From: Mesorhizobium terrae
Lineage (GTDB): Bacteria; Pseudomonadota; Alphaproteobacteria; Rhizobiales; Rhizobiaceae
Length of the DNA stretch: 64,000 nucleotides
Assembly (NCBI RefSeq): GCF_008727715.1
Contig: NZ_CP044218.1
Coordinates: 1,550,001 to 1,614,000 of the forward strand
Direction: 5' to 3'
Part shown: positions 46,311-55,975 of the stretch, piece by piece
Layout of the letters: every line of letters begins with the position of its first letter
Position numbering within the stretch: the stretch's first letter is position 1
Program-made: the position numbers and the translations under genes
Notes under the pieces: model-generated
What the model saw: only the letters and a program-made list of their open reading frames with translations
Database searches by the model: none
Told to the model about the DNA's origin: nothing

Positions 46311-47230
46311 TGGCCCGAACTCCTTGGATCGAGCGCATCGCGCAGGCCGTCACCCAGGAGATTGAAGCCGAGGCTGACGATGAGGATGGCCATGCCGGGC
46401 ATCGCCGCCACCCACCACTGGTCGAGAATGAAACGACGTCCCGACGCGATCATCGAACCCCATTCCGGCAAGGGCGGCTGTGCACCGAGGCCGAGGAAGC
46501 CAAGGCCGGCAGCGATGATGATGATGCCGGCCATGTCGAGCGTGACACGCACGATCAGCGAGGAGATGCACATCGGCATGACATGGCGCAGCACGATGCG
46601 GAAGGGCGAGGCGCCCATGATCTCGACCGCCTTGATGTAATCGGAGTTGCGCACGGTGAGCGTCTCGGCGCGGGCAATGCGTGCATAAGGCGGCCAGGAG
46701 GTGATGGCGATCGCGATGATCGCGTGTTCGATGCCTGGCCCGAGTGCCGCCACGAAAGCCAGCGCCAGGATCAGCTTCGGGAAGGCCAGGAAGATGTCGG
46801 TGATGCGCATCAGGATGGCATCGGTCCAGCCGCCGGCATAACCGGCCACCGTACCGACCAGGAGGCCGATGGGTGCGGCGATCAGCGCGACGAGCACGAT
46901 GACGTAGAGTGTCACCCGCGAGCCGTAGATGATGCGCGAGAGGATGTCGCGGCCCTGTTCGTCCGTGCCCATCCAATGGGCGGCGCCGGGCGGCTGCAGT
47001 GCTGAGCGCAGGTCACCGATGACCGGCGAATAAGGCGCAAGCACGCCGGCGAGGATCGCGACCAGCACCAGCGCCAGGATGATCAGCAGTCCGATCATCG
47101 CCAGGCCGTTGCCGGAAAAACGCCGCCAGGTCATGTAGGCGCGGCCGAGCCGCGCCTGTGAACGCGAGGCCGGCCGCTCCGATTGCAGCCATTCGCGCCA
47201 GCTCATTGCCGCAGTGTCCGACACATTCAT
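46307..47230 (-). CDS. Oligopeptide/dipeptide ABC transporter permease (DppC-like)
   Basis: 307-residue permease with an N-terminal OppC_N region and about six membrane helices. Contains HWMGTDEQGRDILSRIIYGSRVTLYV and the EAA-type loop DYIKAVEIMGASPFRIVLRHVMP. Pairs with the DppB-like gene, which it overlaps by four bases. Confidence 0.92.
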   Translation of the reverse strand: MNVSDTAAMSWREWLQSERPASRSQARLGRAYMTWRRFSGNGLAMIGLLIILALVLVAILAGVLAPYSPVIGDLRSALQPPGAAHWMGTDEQGRDILSRIIYGSRVTLYVIVLVALIAAPIGLLVGTVAGYAGGWTDAILMRITDIFLAFPKLILALAFVAALGPGIEHAIIAIAITSWPPYARIARAETLTVRNSDYIKAVEIMGASPFRIVLRHVMPMCISSLIVRVTLDMAGIIIIAAGLGFLGLGAQPPLPEWGSMIASGRRFILDQWWVAAMPGMAILIVSLGFNLLGDGLRDALDPRSSGQ

Positions 47231-48288
47231 GTCCGCGTCCTCGGGTCGAGCAGCTGGTAGAGCAGATCGGAAAGAAGATTGAGGCCGATGAAGACCGCGC
47301 CGATCATGATGGTGGCGCCCAGCACAGCGTTCATGTCGGCGTTCTGCAGCGAATTGGTCAAATAAAGGCCGATGCCGGGCCAGGAGAACACCGTCTCGGT
47401 CAGCACCGAGCCCTCGAGCAATGTGGCGTAGGACAAGGCGATGACGGTGACCAGCGGCACCGCGGAATTGCGCAAGGCATGCCCCCAGATGATGCGCGCT
47501 TCCGACAGGCCCTTGGCGCGGGCGGCGACGACATATTCCTGCGAGAGCTCGTTCAGCATGAACGACCGCGTCATGCGGCTGATATAGGCCATGGAAACAT
47601 AGCCGAGCAGCGAAGCCGGCAGGATGATGTGGGAGAAGATGTCCTTGAATGCCGACCAGTCGCGCTGGATTATGGCGTCGAGCAGATAGAGCCCGGTGAC
47701 GGGCGTGAAGGTGTATTCATAGGCGATGCCGATGCGGCCCGGCCCTTCGACCCAGCCGAGCCGGGCATAGAAGACCAGCAGACCGAGCAGGCCCAACCAG
47801 AAAATCGGCATCGAATAGCCGATGAGGCCGACGACCCGCACCGCCTGGTCGATGAAGGAGCCGCGCTTGACGGCGGCGAGCACGCCGAGCGGAATGCCGA
47901 ACGCCACGCCGATCACCGTGCCGACCGTCGCCAGTTCCAGCGTGGCCGGGAAAACGCGGCGGATGTCCTGCATGACCGGATAGGTCGACAGGATGGAAGT
48001 GCCGAAATCGCCGGTCAGCGCCTTCTTCAGATAGAGGAGAAACTGCTGCCAGACCGGCAGGTCGAAACCATATTGCTGGCGCGCCGCGGCGACGACGCTG
48101 GCCGGCGCGCGATCGCCGACGATCGCCAGGACGGGATCGATGGGCATGACGCGGCCGATGAAGAAGGTAACCGCGATCAGCCCGAGGAAGGTGACCGCGG
48201 CGACGAAGACGAAGCGCAGGAGCGCGAGCAGAAGCGCGGAGGCGTTTTTACGCCTCCGCGCCGGCTCATGAGACTGGACGAGCGACAA
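47227..48288 (-). CDS. Oligopeptide/dipeptide ABC transporter permease (DppB-like)
   Basis: 353-residue permease. N-terminal cytoplasmic tail of about 30 residues, then a first helix followed by FFIGRVMPIDPVLAIVGDRAP. EAA-type loop: QEYVVAARAKGLSEARIIWGHALRNS. The end overlaps the next permease. The gap to the binding-protein gene is 21 bases. Confidence 0.92.
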   Translation of the reverse strand: MSLVQSHEPARRRKNASALLLALLRFVFVAAVTFLGLIAVTFFIGRVMPIDPVLAIVGDRAPASVVAAARQQYGFDLPVWQQFLLYLKKALTGDFGTSILSTYPVMQDIRRVFPATLELATVGTVIGVAFGIPLGVLAAVKRGSFIDQAVRVVGLIGYSMPIFWLGLLGLLVFYARLGWVEGPGRIGIAYEYTFTPVTGLYLLDAIIQRDWSAFKDIFSHIILPASLLGYVSMAYISRMTRSFMLNELSQEYVVAARAKGLSEARIIWGHALRNSAVPLVTVIALSYATLLEGSVLTETVFSWPGIGLYLTNSLQNADMNAVLGATIMIGAVFIGLNLLSDLLYQLLDPRTRT

Positions 48289-48309
48289 GGAACCGGGTGC
48301 TCCGGGGTG

Positions 48310-49953
48310 TTACTTGGTGACCGGGGCCAGGAAGTTGGTGTCGAAGGTCGGCCCCAGCTTCAGGCCCTGGACGTTCTTGCGCAGTCCGGCAACCTCGGTC
48401 TGCTGCCAGATGAAGTTGAACGGGCCCTGTTCGCGGATCTTGGTCTGCAGATCCTCGTACATCTTGATACGCTTGTCGGTGTCGCGTTCCAGGAGCGCGG
48501 CCGCCGATTCCTTCTGGATTTCCGCTGGCACGTTCCAGGCATTGCGCCAGGCCAGCGTCTTGTTCTTCGAATCGTCGGCGTTGTTGGGATTGGTGGCGAA
48601 GGTTTCCGAGTTGGAATTCGGATCCCAATAGTCGACGCCCCACTGCAGGATGGCCATGTCGTGCTGGCGCGCGCGATAGCGGGTCAACAGCTGCTTGAAG
48701 TCTTCCGGTACGAGCTCGATCTTGATGCCGGCCTGGGCCGCCGTCTGCTGAATCGATTCGGCGACACCGGATTCCGGCTGGCCGCTGCGCGTGTCCAGAG
48801 TGATGGTGAAACCGTCCTTCAGCCCGGCCTTGGCCAACAGCTCCTTCGCCTTGGCAACGTCCAGCTTATAATGCTTCTCGTCCACGGCACCCAGGATACC
48901 CTTGGGCAGGAAGTCCTGGTGGACGACGCCGATGCCGTTGAGCAGCGTGTCGCCGAGCGCATCGTAGTCGATCAGATATTTGAAGGCCTCGCGCACCTCG
49001 GGCTTGGAGAGGTTCGGGTTCTTCTGGTTGAGGCTGACGTAGTAGACCGTGCTCTTCGGCTTCGAGATGGTGGCGAGATCGGCATTCTTGCCGACCGAGC
49101 TGTAGTCGCCCGGCTGCAAATTGCGCGCCACGTCAATGTCGCCTTTCTCCAGCAGCAGGCGCTGGGCGGCGCTCTCCTTCACGTGGCGATAGATGACACG
49201 CGCCATATGGGCCTTGGTGCCGTAATAATTGTCGTTGCGCTCCAGCACCACGACCTCGTTGGCGCGCCATTCGCGCGTCTTGAACGGGCCGGAACCGGCA
49301 TAGCCGGTCTTCATCCAGGCATTGCCGAAATCGTTGTCGAACTTGTATTCGGCGGTCGGCGTCGCGGCAGCCACATGTTCCTTGACCAGCTTGCTGTCGA
49401 CCACCGCCGCCACCGTGGCGGTCAGGCAGTTGAGCACGAAGCTCGGCGCATAGCCCTTGTCGACGGTGAAGACAAAGGTCGAGGCGTCGGTCGCCTTGGC
49501 CTTTTCAGCGACGTTGTCGCCGGTGAGGCCGAACTGCTGGATGATGAAGGCCGGGCTCTTGTTCAGCTTGACGGCGCGCTCGAACGACCAGGCGACGTCT
49601 GCGGCCGAGATCGGGTTGCCGGAAGCGAATTTCAGGCCCGGCTTCAGCTTGAAGGTGTAGGTGAGGCCGTCATCCGAAACGGTCCAGCTTTCGGCGATGC
49701 CGCCGACCACCTTGGTGGTGTCGTTGACGTCGAGCCGGACCAGCATGTCGTAGGTGTTGCCGGTGATTTCGCCTGTGGAAAGCTCGAAGGCTTCGGCGGG
49801 ATCAAGCGAGATGATGTCGTCGATCGCCCAGGCCTGGACCAGCGTGTCGGGCGGCGTGTCTGCCCATGCGGGCGCTCCGGCGAAGACGAGTGCGGAAAGG
49901 GCGGCGCCAGCCAGCAGGCCGCGCGAACGCAGAGCAATGGTTTGCATCATCAT
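48310..49953 (-). CDS. ABC transporter substrate-binding protein, family 5 (DppA/OppA-like)
   Basis: 547-residue periplasmic protein. Signal peptide MMMQTIALRSRGLLAGAALS followed by ALVFAGAPAWA. SBP_bac_5 body with LTYTFKLKPGLKFASGNPISAADVAWSFER (in parts), and the FEELDRAK-free loop GPFKTREWRANEVVVLERNDNYY. First gene of the transporter; AAGGAT lies 6 bases before the ATG triplet at 49953. Likely ligands are peptides or opines/amino-sugar conjugates; not determinable. Confidence 0.9.
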   Translation of the reverse strand: MMMQTIALRSRGLLAGAALSALVFAGAPAWADTPPDTLVQAWAIDDIISLDPAEAFELSTGEITGNTYDMLVRLDVNDTTKVVGGIAESWTVSDDGLTYTFKLKPGLKFASGNPISAADVAWSFERAVKLNKSPAFIIQQFGLTGDNVAEKAKATDASTFVFTVDKGYAPSFVLNCLTATVAAVVDSKLVKEHVAAATPTAEYKFDNDFGNAWMKTGYAGSGPFKTREWRANEVVVLERNDNYYGTKAHMARVIYRHVKESAAQRLLLEKGDIDVARNLQPGDYSSVGKNADLATISKPKSTVYYVSLNQKNPNLSKPEVREAFKYLIDYDALGDTLLNGIGVVHQDFLPKGILGAVDEKHYKLDVAKAKELLAKAGLKDGFTITLDTRSGQPESGVAESIQQTAAQAGIKIELVPEDFKQLLTRYRARQHDMAILQWGVDYWDPNSNSETFATNPNNADDSKNKTLAWRNAWNVPAEIQKESAAALLERDTDKRIKMYEDLQTKIREQGPFNFIWQQTEVAGLRKNVQGLKLGPTFDTNFLAPVTK

Positions 49954-50122
49954 CGGAATATCCTTGTTTTCGTCGCCCCTGGTTCCCCGTTCGGGACGCG
50001 ACGTCGTTGCGCCGGAAAGGCTCGTTATTTGTTGAAGCCTCGAACAACCATATCCGCCACCACCCTGCCCGGCAACGAGCATTTGATGGACAGAAGTGGA
50101 TTGGGTTAAAACAGGTTTTCGT

Positions 50123-51331
<1,209 letters not shown>

Positions 51332-51402
51332 GTCGTGCGGTCCTCCCTCGCCTGCGCCGGTCGGCGCGGCACCAACCCAAGCGGATCGGATAATCTTATA
51401 AA

Positions 51403-52455
51403 TCAGCCCGCCAGGCGACGGGCCGCGGTTTCGGCCATGGCCTCGGCAAGGCTCATGGACCAACGGGCGCGACAATAGGCGCGGAAGTCGAAACAGGGCA
51501 AGCCGGGACAGACTTCGAATTCGATGAGATGGATCGTATCGTCGGCCTCGACACGCAGGTCGATGGAAAAGACGTCGCGCAGACCAAGTCCGCTCACCAG
51601 CCGCTGCGCGATGCGGCGGATCCCGGCATCGGCCGCCGGCTGGCTGTCGGCAAGCGCAACAAGTTCGGGTTCGACATAGGCACCCGTCGCCTTCGCCGCG
51701 GTGCCCGTATCGCCGTAAAGCGCGAGGCTGTCGGCCATGGTCTGGAAGTCACCGCCGGATTCGACCAGGAAGACGCCGAGCGCCGACATATCGCCGTTTG
51801 CGGTGACATCCAGGAAGGAGGCCCGCACGTTGCGACCGGCGACATAGGGCTGCACCACCACGTCGTCGCCATAGTGTCGGAATACCCGGCGGCTGAGTTC
51901 CAGCGCCTGGCCGAGATCGTGGCAATGCGAATCCGGCCAGATGCCGATCTTGGCGCCGAGCCGGTTCGGCTTGACGAACCAGCCCTTGGCCGAGGCCGGC
52001 GGCTCGACCAGCCAGCGTCCGTCACGCGCGAGACCCGCCTGCGGCACCGGCAGGCCGAGCGCGCCGAGCACCGCGCCCGAGCGGAATTTGTCCTGGCACA
52101 GCGCGAACAGCGAATCGTCGGCACCAATTGTTCTCAGGCCGGCAAGCCGCGCGAGCGCAGGTGCCGCGCCACCGCGGAAATAGGCGATGCCGTCGGTCAG
52201 CGTCCAGACCAGCGTGGTATCCCGGTCCGCCTTGCCGAGCACAGCGGCAGCTTCATCCAACTCCACGGCCGAGAAGCCGAGGCCGCGATCGGCAGCCGCG
52301 CGTTCGATCGCGGCGAACTCCGGCGCCAGATCGGTCGACTGGGCGAGATAGGAGGAAATTTCCGCCGCCCGCTCCGGCGCGTGGCCGTCCGCGACGAGGC
52401 GATCGAAACAGGCCTTTTCCGGTTCGTAGACAAGCAGGAGGCGTGGATGCGGCAT
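51403..52455 (-). CDS. Orphan ATP-grasp protein (D-Ala-D-Ala ligase-like C-terminus)
   Basis: 350-residue protein of unrecognised specificity. The C-terminal two thirds show ATP-grasp signatures in order: KGWFVKPNRLGAKIGI (ATP-binding strand like FVKPARLGSSVG in Ddl), VVVQPYVAGRNVRASFLDV, and FSIDLRVEADDTIHLIEFEVCPGLPCFDF (metal-binding acidic residues, as in RVDFF...EVNTLPG). The N-terminal 120 residues are not familiar. It lies between pcaF (71-base gap) and the lactonase gene, all on one strand. It could ligate an amino acid or peptide, but no product is suggested by context. Confidence 0.75.
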   Translation of the reverse strand: MPHPRLLLVYEPEKACFDRLVADGHAPERAAEISSYLAQSTDLAPEFAAIERAAADRGLGFSAVELDEAAAVLGKADRDTTLVWTLTDGIAYFRGGAAPALARLAGLRTIGADDSLFALCQDKFRSGAVLGALGLPVPQAGLARDGRWLVEPPASAKGWFVKPNRLGAKIGIWPDSHCHDLGQALELSRRVFRHYGDDVVVQPYVAGRNVRASFLDVTANGDMSALGVFLVESGGDFQTMADSLALYGDTGTAAKATGAYVEPELVALADSQPAADAGIRRIAQRLVSGLGLRDVFSIDLRVEADDTIHLIEFEVCPGLPCFDFRAYCRARWSMSLAEAMAETAARRLAG

Positions 52456-52553
52456 GGCGGCGGGTCCGATGGGAAACGGCGTCAGTCTCGCCGCCGCGAA
52501 CCCGGTGGGTTCCTAGGAAATCGACCTTTGCCGCAACGCCGGCGACAGGCCCA

Positions 52554-53426
52554 TCAGATCGCCACGCGTGGCTCGAAGCGGCCGCGCACCGGAAAATCGA
52601 TCAGGAACGTCTTGCCGCCCTGAGGGTCGGCCGCGCGGGTCGCCTCGTCCTGGTCGGCCCAGGCAGAGGTGATAGCCAGCCGGTCGGCTTCCGCGCCGAA
52701 AAAAGCCGGGCAGGACGGCTGCAGCACCGGCATCGGGATGGAGCGCACCAGCTTGCCGTCCGGCGCATAGGCATTGACGGCGCTGGCGCCCCAGCAGGCA
52801 TTCCACAGGATGCCGTCGCGGTCGACCACCGAGCCGTCGACATCGCCCGGGCTCTGCCGATGATCGCCGAACAGCTTCGGCTCGCCGACCGGCAGGCCGG
52901 TGGCCGGATCGCAATCGACGCGCATCAACAGTTTGACATCGCTGTCGACATAATAGGCAACGGCGCCGTCCTCGCTGAAGGCGATAGAATTCGGTATGGT
53001 GATGCCGTCAAAAAGCCGGCGCAGCTCGCCCTTGAAGAACCAGTAGATGGCACCCGCATTCTTCGCGTGCGTCTTGCTCATCGTGCCCACCCAGAACGCC
53101 CCGCACGGATGCACCCGCGCGTCGTTGGAACGGGTGCCGGCATTGTCGGCCTCGACCGGCGTGTGCAGGGTGAGTTTGCCGGTGGCAACGTCACGCACAT
53201 GCAGCCCGGTTTCGGTGAAAACCAATTGCCGCTTGTCGTCGATGATGGCGATGGCGCTCGCCATCTGGCCGAGTTCATGCACCTTGGTGACGCCGCTGCG
53301 GCCGCGCTCGAGCAACTGGCCGTGGACGATGTTGAACCAGAACAGCGAGCCCGTCGCCGGGTCGTAGCTCGGCCCTTCGCCAAGTTCGCAGATGGTTTCC
53401 GAAAGAACCGAGACGATACCAGCCAT
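52554..53426 (-). CDS. SMP-30/gluconolactonase-family sugar lactonase
   Basis: 290-residue six-bladed beta-propeller lactonase. Metal ligands are visible in CELGEGPSYDPATGSLFWFNI (Glu), NDARVHPCGAFWVGTM (Asn) and GDVDGSVVDRDG. Ends blade 6 with PCPAFFGAEADRLAITSAWADQ-type sequence. Its ATG overlaps the dgoA stop by one base. In context it most likely opens galactono-1,4-lactone (or a related aldonolactone) to the aldonate. Confidence 0.88.
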   Translation of the reverse strand: MAGIVSVLSETICELGEGPSYDPATGSLFWFNIVHGQLLERGRSGVTKVHELGQMASAIAIIDDKRQLVFTETGLHVRDVATGKLTLHTPVEADNAGTRSNDARVHPCGAFWVGTMSKTHAKNAGAIYWFFKGELRRLFDGITIPNSIAFSEDGAVAYYVDSDVKLLMRVDCDPATGLPVGEPKLFGDHRQSPGDVDGSVVDRDGILWNACWGASAVNAYAPDGKLVRSIPMPVLQPSCPAFFGAEADRLAITSAWADQDEATRAADPQGGKTFLIDFPVRGRFEPRVAI

Positions 53427-54064
53427 TATTTCTCTCCGAAAACCGCATCCCAGGCAGCGACCGCCGCCTCGGCCCGCGCCGCGACCTCGGCCACTGTCAT
53501 GCCCGGCTTGAACAGGCTCGACCCCAGGCCAAAGACGGTGACGCCGGCCGTCTTGTAGCCGGCGAAATCCTTTTCCGAGACACCGCCGACGGCGCCCACC
53601 GGCGTGCTGGCCGGCAGGACGGCGCGCATGGCGGCGATGCCACCGGGGCCAATGACACTCGCGGGGAAAAACTTGAGCGCGGACGCACCGAGCCGAATGG
53701 CCAGGAACGCCTCCGTCGGGGTGAGCACGCCGGGCATGGTGACCAGGCGGTGATGAGCGGCGCGTTTCATCACCTCGGCATCGATGTTGGGGCTGACCAG
53801 CAGCCGCCCGCCCGCGCCCTGCAACGCATCGACGTCGGCAGAGGTAAGCACCGTGCCGGCGCCGATCAGCGCGGTTTTCGGCAATGCCTGGACGATGGCA
53901 GCGATGGAGGTGAACGGGTCCGGCGAATTCAGCGGCACTTCGATCGCCTCGATGCCGGCCTGATAAACCGCGCCGGCGACGGCCACCGCCTCGCTGGGCT
54001 TCAAGCCGCGCAATATGGCGACAAGGCCGCGCTTCAACTGCGGAAATGGGGCTGTCTGGCTCAT
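53426..54064 (-). CDS. dgoA: 2-dehydro-3-deoxy-6-phosphogalactonate aldolase
   Basis: Cleaves KDPGal to pyruvate and glyceraldehyde-3-phosphate. The 212-residue class I KDPG/KDPGal aldolase has VAILRGLKPSEAVAVAG (catalytic Glu/Arg region), IEVPLNSPDPF and the Schiff-base lysine in ALKFFPASVIGPGGIAA. LNSPDPF and FFPAS are characteristic of DgoA rather than Eda. The start overlaps dgoK. Confidence 0.92.
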   Translation of the reverse strand: MSQTAPFPQLKRGLVAILRGLKPSEAVAVAGAVYQAGIEAIEVPLNSPDPFTSIAAIVQALPKTALIGAGTVLTSADVDALQGAGGRLLVSPNIDAEVMKRAAHHRLVTMPGVLTPTEAFLAIRLGASALKFFPASVIGPGGIAAMRAVLPASTPVGAVGGVSEKDFAGYKTAGVTVFGLGSSLFKPGMTVAEVAARAEAAVAAWDAVFGEK

Positions 54065-55005
54065 GCGCTCTGTTCCTTGCCGGCAATCATGCCGTTCTGG
54101 CGCGCCGCCGCGAACAGGCCCGCACGCACGGCAACGTCGGCATCGACCTGTCTGACGACAAGCCCCGCCATCTCCAATGCCGCGCCGTAGAGCGCGGCAA
54201 GCGCCCCCGAACCGACCAGCACAACCGGCGCGTCGCCGACCGGATAGCGGCGCAAGGCCGAAGCGATCTCGCCGCCGATCAGCAGACCGGACAGACGGGC
54301 GGCGGCATCGTCGGCCTTGAGGTCCTGCAGCAGCCCGGCGGCGCGAACGGCAAACAGCCGCGACGAGACATCGCCACCTTCCTCCAGCGCCTGCCTGCAC
54401 CAGCGGTGGAACTGTGCGTTGTCCGGGATGACCGGAGCAGGTTGTTCGCCCAGCGAATGGCGCAGGATGGAATGCGTCGCCAGAACGGAGAACAATTCGC
54501 CCGTCGGCCAGGTACCGAAACCGGCGACCGCGCCATTGTCGACGACCACCCATTTCGAATGGGTGCCGGGCATGCAGACGACATGCCTGCCGGTCGCCGG
54601 CAGGCCGGCTCCGGCCAATTGCGTTTCTTCGCCGCGCATCACGTCCGGCGCGTCGGCCAGTCGCTGCGCGAGACCCGGCACGATGCGGATGTCGCGCGTC
54701 GTTCCCGGCACGCGGATGGCGCCCCGCAGGATGGCGTCGATCGGGGCCGGCACATCGACATAGGGCGCCTCGATCCAGCCCTGGCGCGAACCCGCCATGC
54801 CGCAAATGACGACGGGCAAGGTCGCCGGGGCCCGCATGGCCGCCAGATGCCGTTCGAGAACGGCCGAGAAGCCGGCCTCACGCGCGGTGATCAGCCCGTC
54901 GTCGCCGCGCTGTTCGGCCAAAACCCGGCCGGCGCCGTCGAGCAGCCAGGCACGCAGCCTGGTCGTACCCCAGTCGATTGCGGCAATCGCAGGCGACGCG
55001 TTCAT
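54061..55005 (-). CDS. dgoK: 2-dehydro-3-deoxygalactonokinase
   Basis: Phosphorylates 2-keto-3-deoxygalactonate before aldol cleavage by DgoA. The 314-residue sugar-kinase-fold protein begins IAAIDWGTTRLRAWLLD, contains ICGMAGSRQGWIEAPYV, VVCMPGTHSKWVVV and VLVGSGALAALYG, the DgoK pattern. It overlaps dgoA (ATGA) and the upstream SDR gene. Confidence 0.94.
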   Translation of the reverse strand: MNASPAIAAIDWGTTRLRAWLLDGAGRVLAEQRGDDGLITAREAGFSAVLERHLAAMRAPATLPVVICGMAGSRQGWIEAPYVDVPAPIDAILRGAIRVPGTTRDIRIVPGLAQRLADAPDVMRGEETQLAGAGLPATGRHVVCMPGTHSKWVVVDNGAVAGFGTWPTGELFSVLATHSILRHSLGEQPAPVIPDNAQFHRWCRQALEEGGDVSSRLFAVRAAGLLQDLKADDAAARLSGLLIGGEIASALRRYPVGDAPVVLVGSGALAALYGAALEMAGLVVRQVDADVAVRAGLFAAARQNGMIAGKEQSA

Positions 55006-55769
55006 AGCAGACCTCCGTCGACGATTAGCGTCTGGGCGGTCAGCATCGCCGATGCGTCGGAAGCAAGGAAGAGGCATGGCCCGACCATGTCGTCCGGCCC
55101 CATTTCGCGCGGGATCGCCTGGCGGGCGATGTGGGCTTCCAGCTTATCGCCGCTGACCCAAAGCTGACGCTGGCGCTCGGTGATGACCCAGCCCGGCGCG
55201 ATGGCGTTGACGCGAATGCCGTCCTTGCCGTAGCGGCCGGCGAGCCCCTTGGTGAGGCCGATGATGCCGGCCTTGGCGGCCGTATAGGCCGGCATGTCGC
55301 CCATGTTCAGCATGAAGGACGTCGAGGTGAAATTGACGATGGCGCCACGTCCGGCCTTCTGCATGCCGGGCACCACCGCCTGGGCGGTGAAGAAATGCGG
55401 GCGAAGGTTGATCGACAGATTGTCGTCCCATTCGCTCGGTGTCACCGTCTCCGCATCGTGGCGGATATCGTTGGCGGCGTTGTTGACCAGAACGGTGATC
55501 GGCCCATGCGCCTGAGCCGCCGCTTGAACGGCGCCGCGCAAGGCTTCGATGTCGCGCAGGTCCGCCTTGAGGAAAAGCGGCGCATGAGCGGCTTCCCGGG
55601 CAAGCGCCTCGCAAAGCAGCCGGCTCGGCGCTTCGGCGATGTCGATGAAGGCAACCCTGGCACCCTGGCGTGCGAAACCCTCCGTCAGCCTGGCACCGAT
55701 GCCTGTACCGCCGCCGGTGATCAGCACCGACGCACCTTCCAGATCGGCAAACCGCGCCGATGGCATCAT
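55002..55769 (-). CDS. SDR-family dehydrogenase, probable aldose 1-dehydrogenase
   Basis: 255-residue short-chain dehydrogenase: cofactor motif ITGGGTGIGARLTEGFA, NNAAND, catalytic Ser in VNFTSTSFMLNMG and YxxxK in PAYTAAKAG. The C-terminus (LFLASDASAMLTAQTLIVDGGLL) is normal. The neighbours dgoK, dgoA and a lactonase suggest oxidation of D-galactose (or L-arabinose/D-fucose) to the lactone. GGAGGAAGTC precedes the start at 55769. Substrate is inferred from the cluster only. Confidence 0.82.
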   Translation of the reverse strand: MMPSARFADLEGASVLITGGGTGIGARLTEGFARQGARVAFIDIAEAPSRLLCEALAREAAHAPLFLKADLRDIEALRGAVQAAAQAHGPITVLVNNAANDIRHDAETVTPSEWDDNLSINLRPHFFTAQAVVPGMQKAGRGAIVNFTSTSFMLNMGDMPAYTAAKAGIIGLTKGLAGRYGKDGIRVNAIAPGWVITERQRQLWVSGDKLEAHIARQAIPREMGPDDMVGPCLFLASDASAMLTAQTLIVDGGLL

Positions 55770-55808
55770 GACGACTTCCTCCGCAACGCATAGTGCTGGA
55801 GCGTCCTT

Positions 55809-55826
55809 CGTGTCGGAATGGACACG
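55809..55826. promoter_or_regulatory. Inverted repeat upstream of the sugar-catabolism genes
   Basis: CGTGTC-GGAATG-GACACG, a perfect 6-bp inverted repeat with a 6-base spacer, 40 bases upstream of the SDR start. It is in the right place for an operator controlling the SDR-dgoK-dgoA-lactonase run; no regulator gene is adjacent. The rest of the 206-base gap to the GGDEF-EAL gene is featureless. Confidence 0.35.
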
Positions 55827-55975
55827 CGGCGCTCTGGCCTGACGGCGCCGCATCCTAGCCAGCGGCCTGCCACGGGCAAGCGTGAAAATGCGCGCCGCTT
55901 CATTTTGTCTGACAAAAGGAGAAACGGGGAAGGAATTGGGCCGAAACGCGGCGGCGGGTTTGCCCCTGGAGCGGG

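Noticed and set aside
47158..50109. 983-codon open frame on the plus strand
   Set aside because: It lies entirely antisense to the ABC permease and binding-protein genes, its translation is rich in Arg, Asp, Gly and His with no recognisable domain, and it has no ribosome site. It is a product of high GC content.
49954..50122. Riboswitch or attenuator upstream of the ABC binding-protein gene
   Set aside because: I looked for strong paired stems and a T-tract in this 169-base gap and found none convincing.
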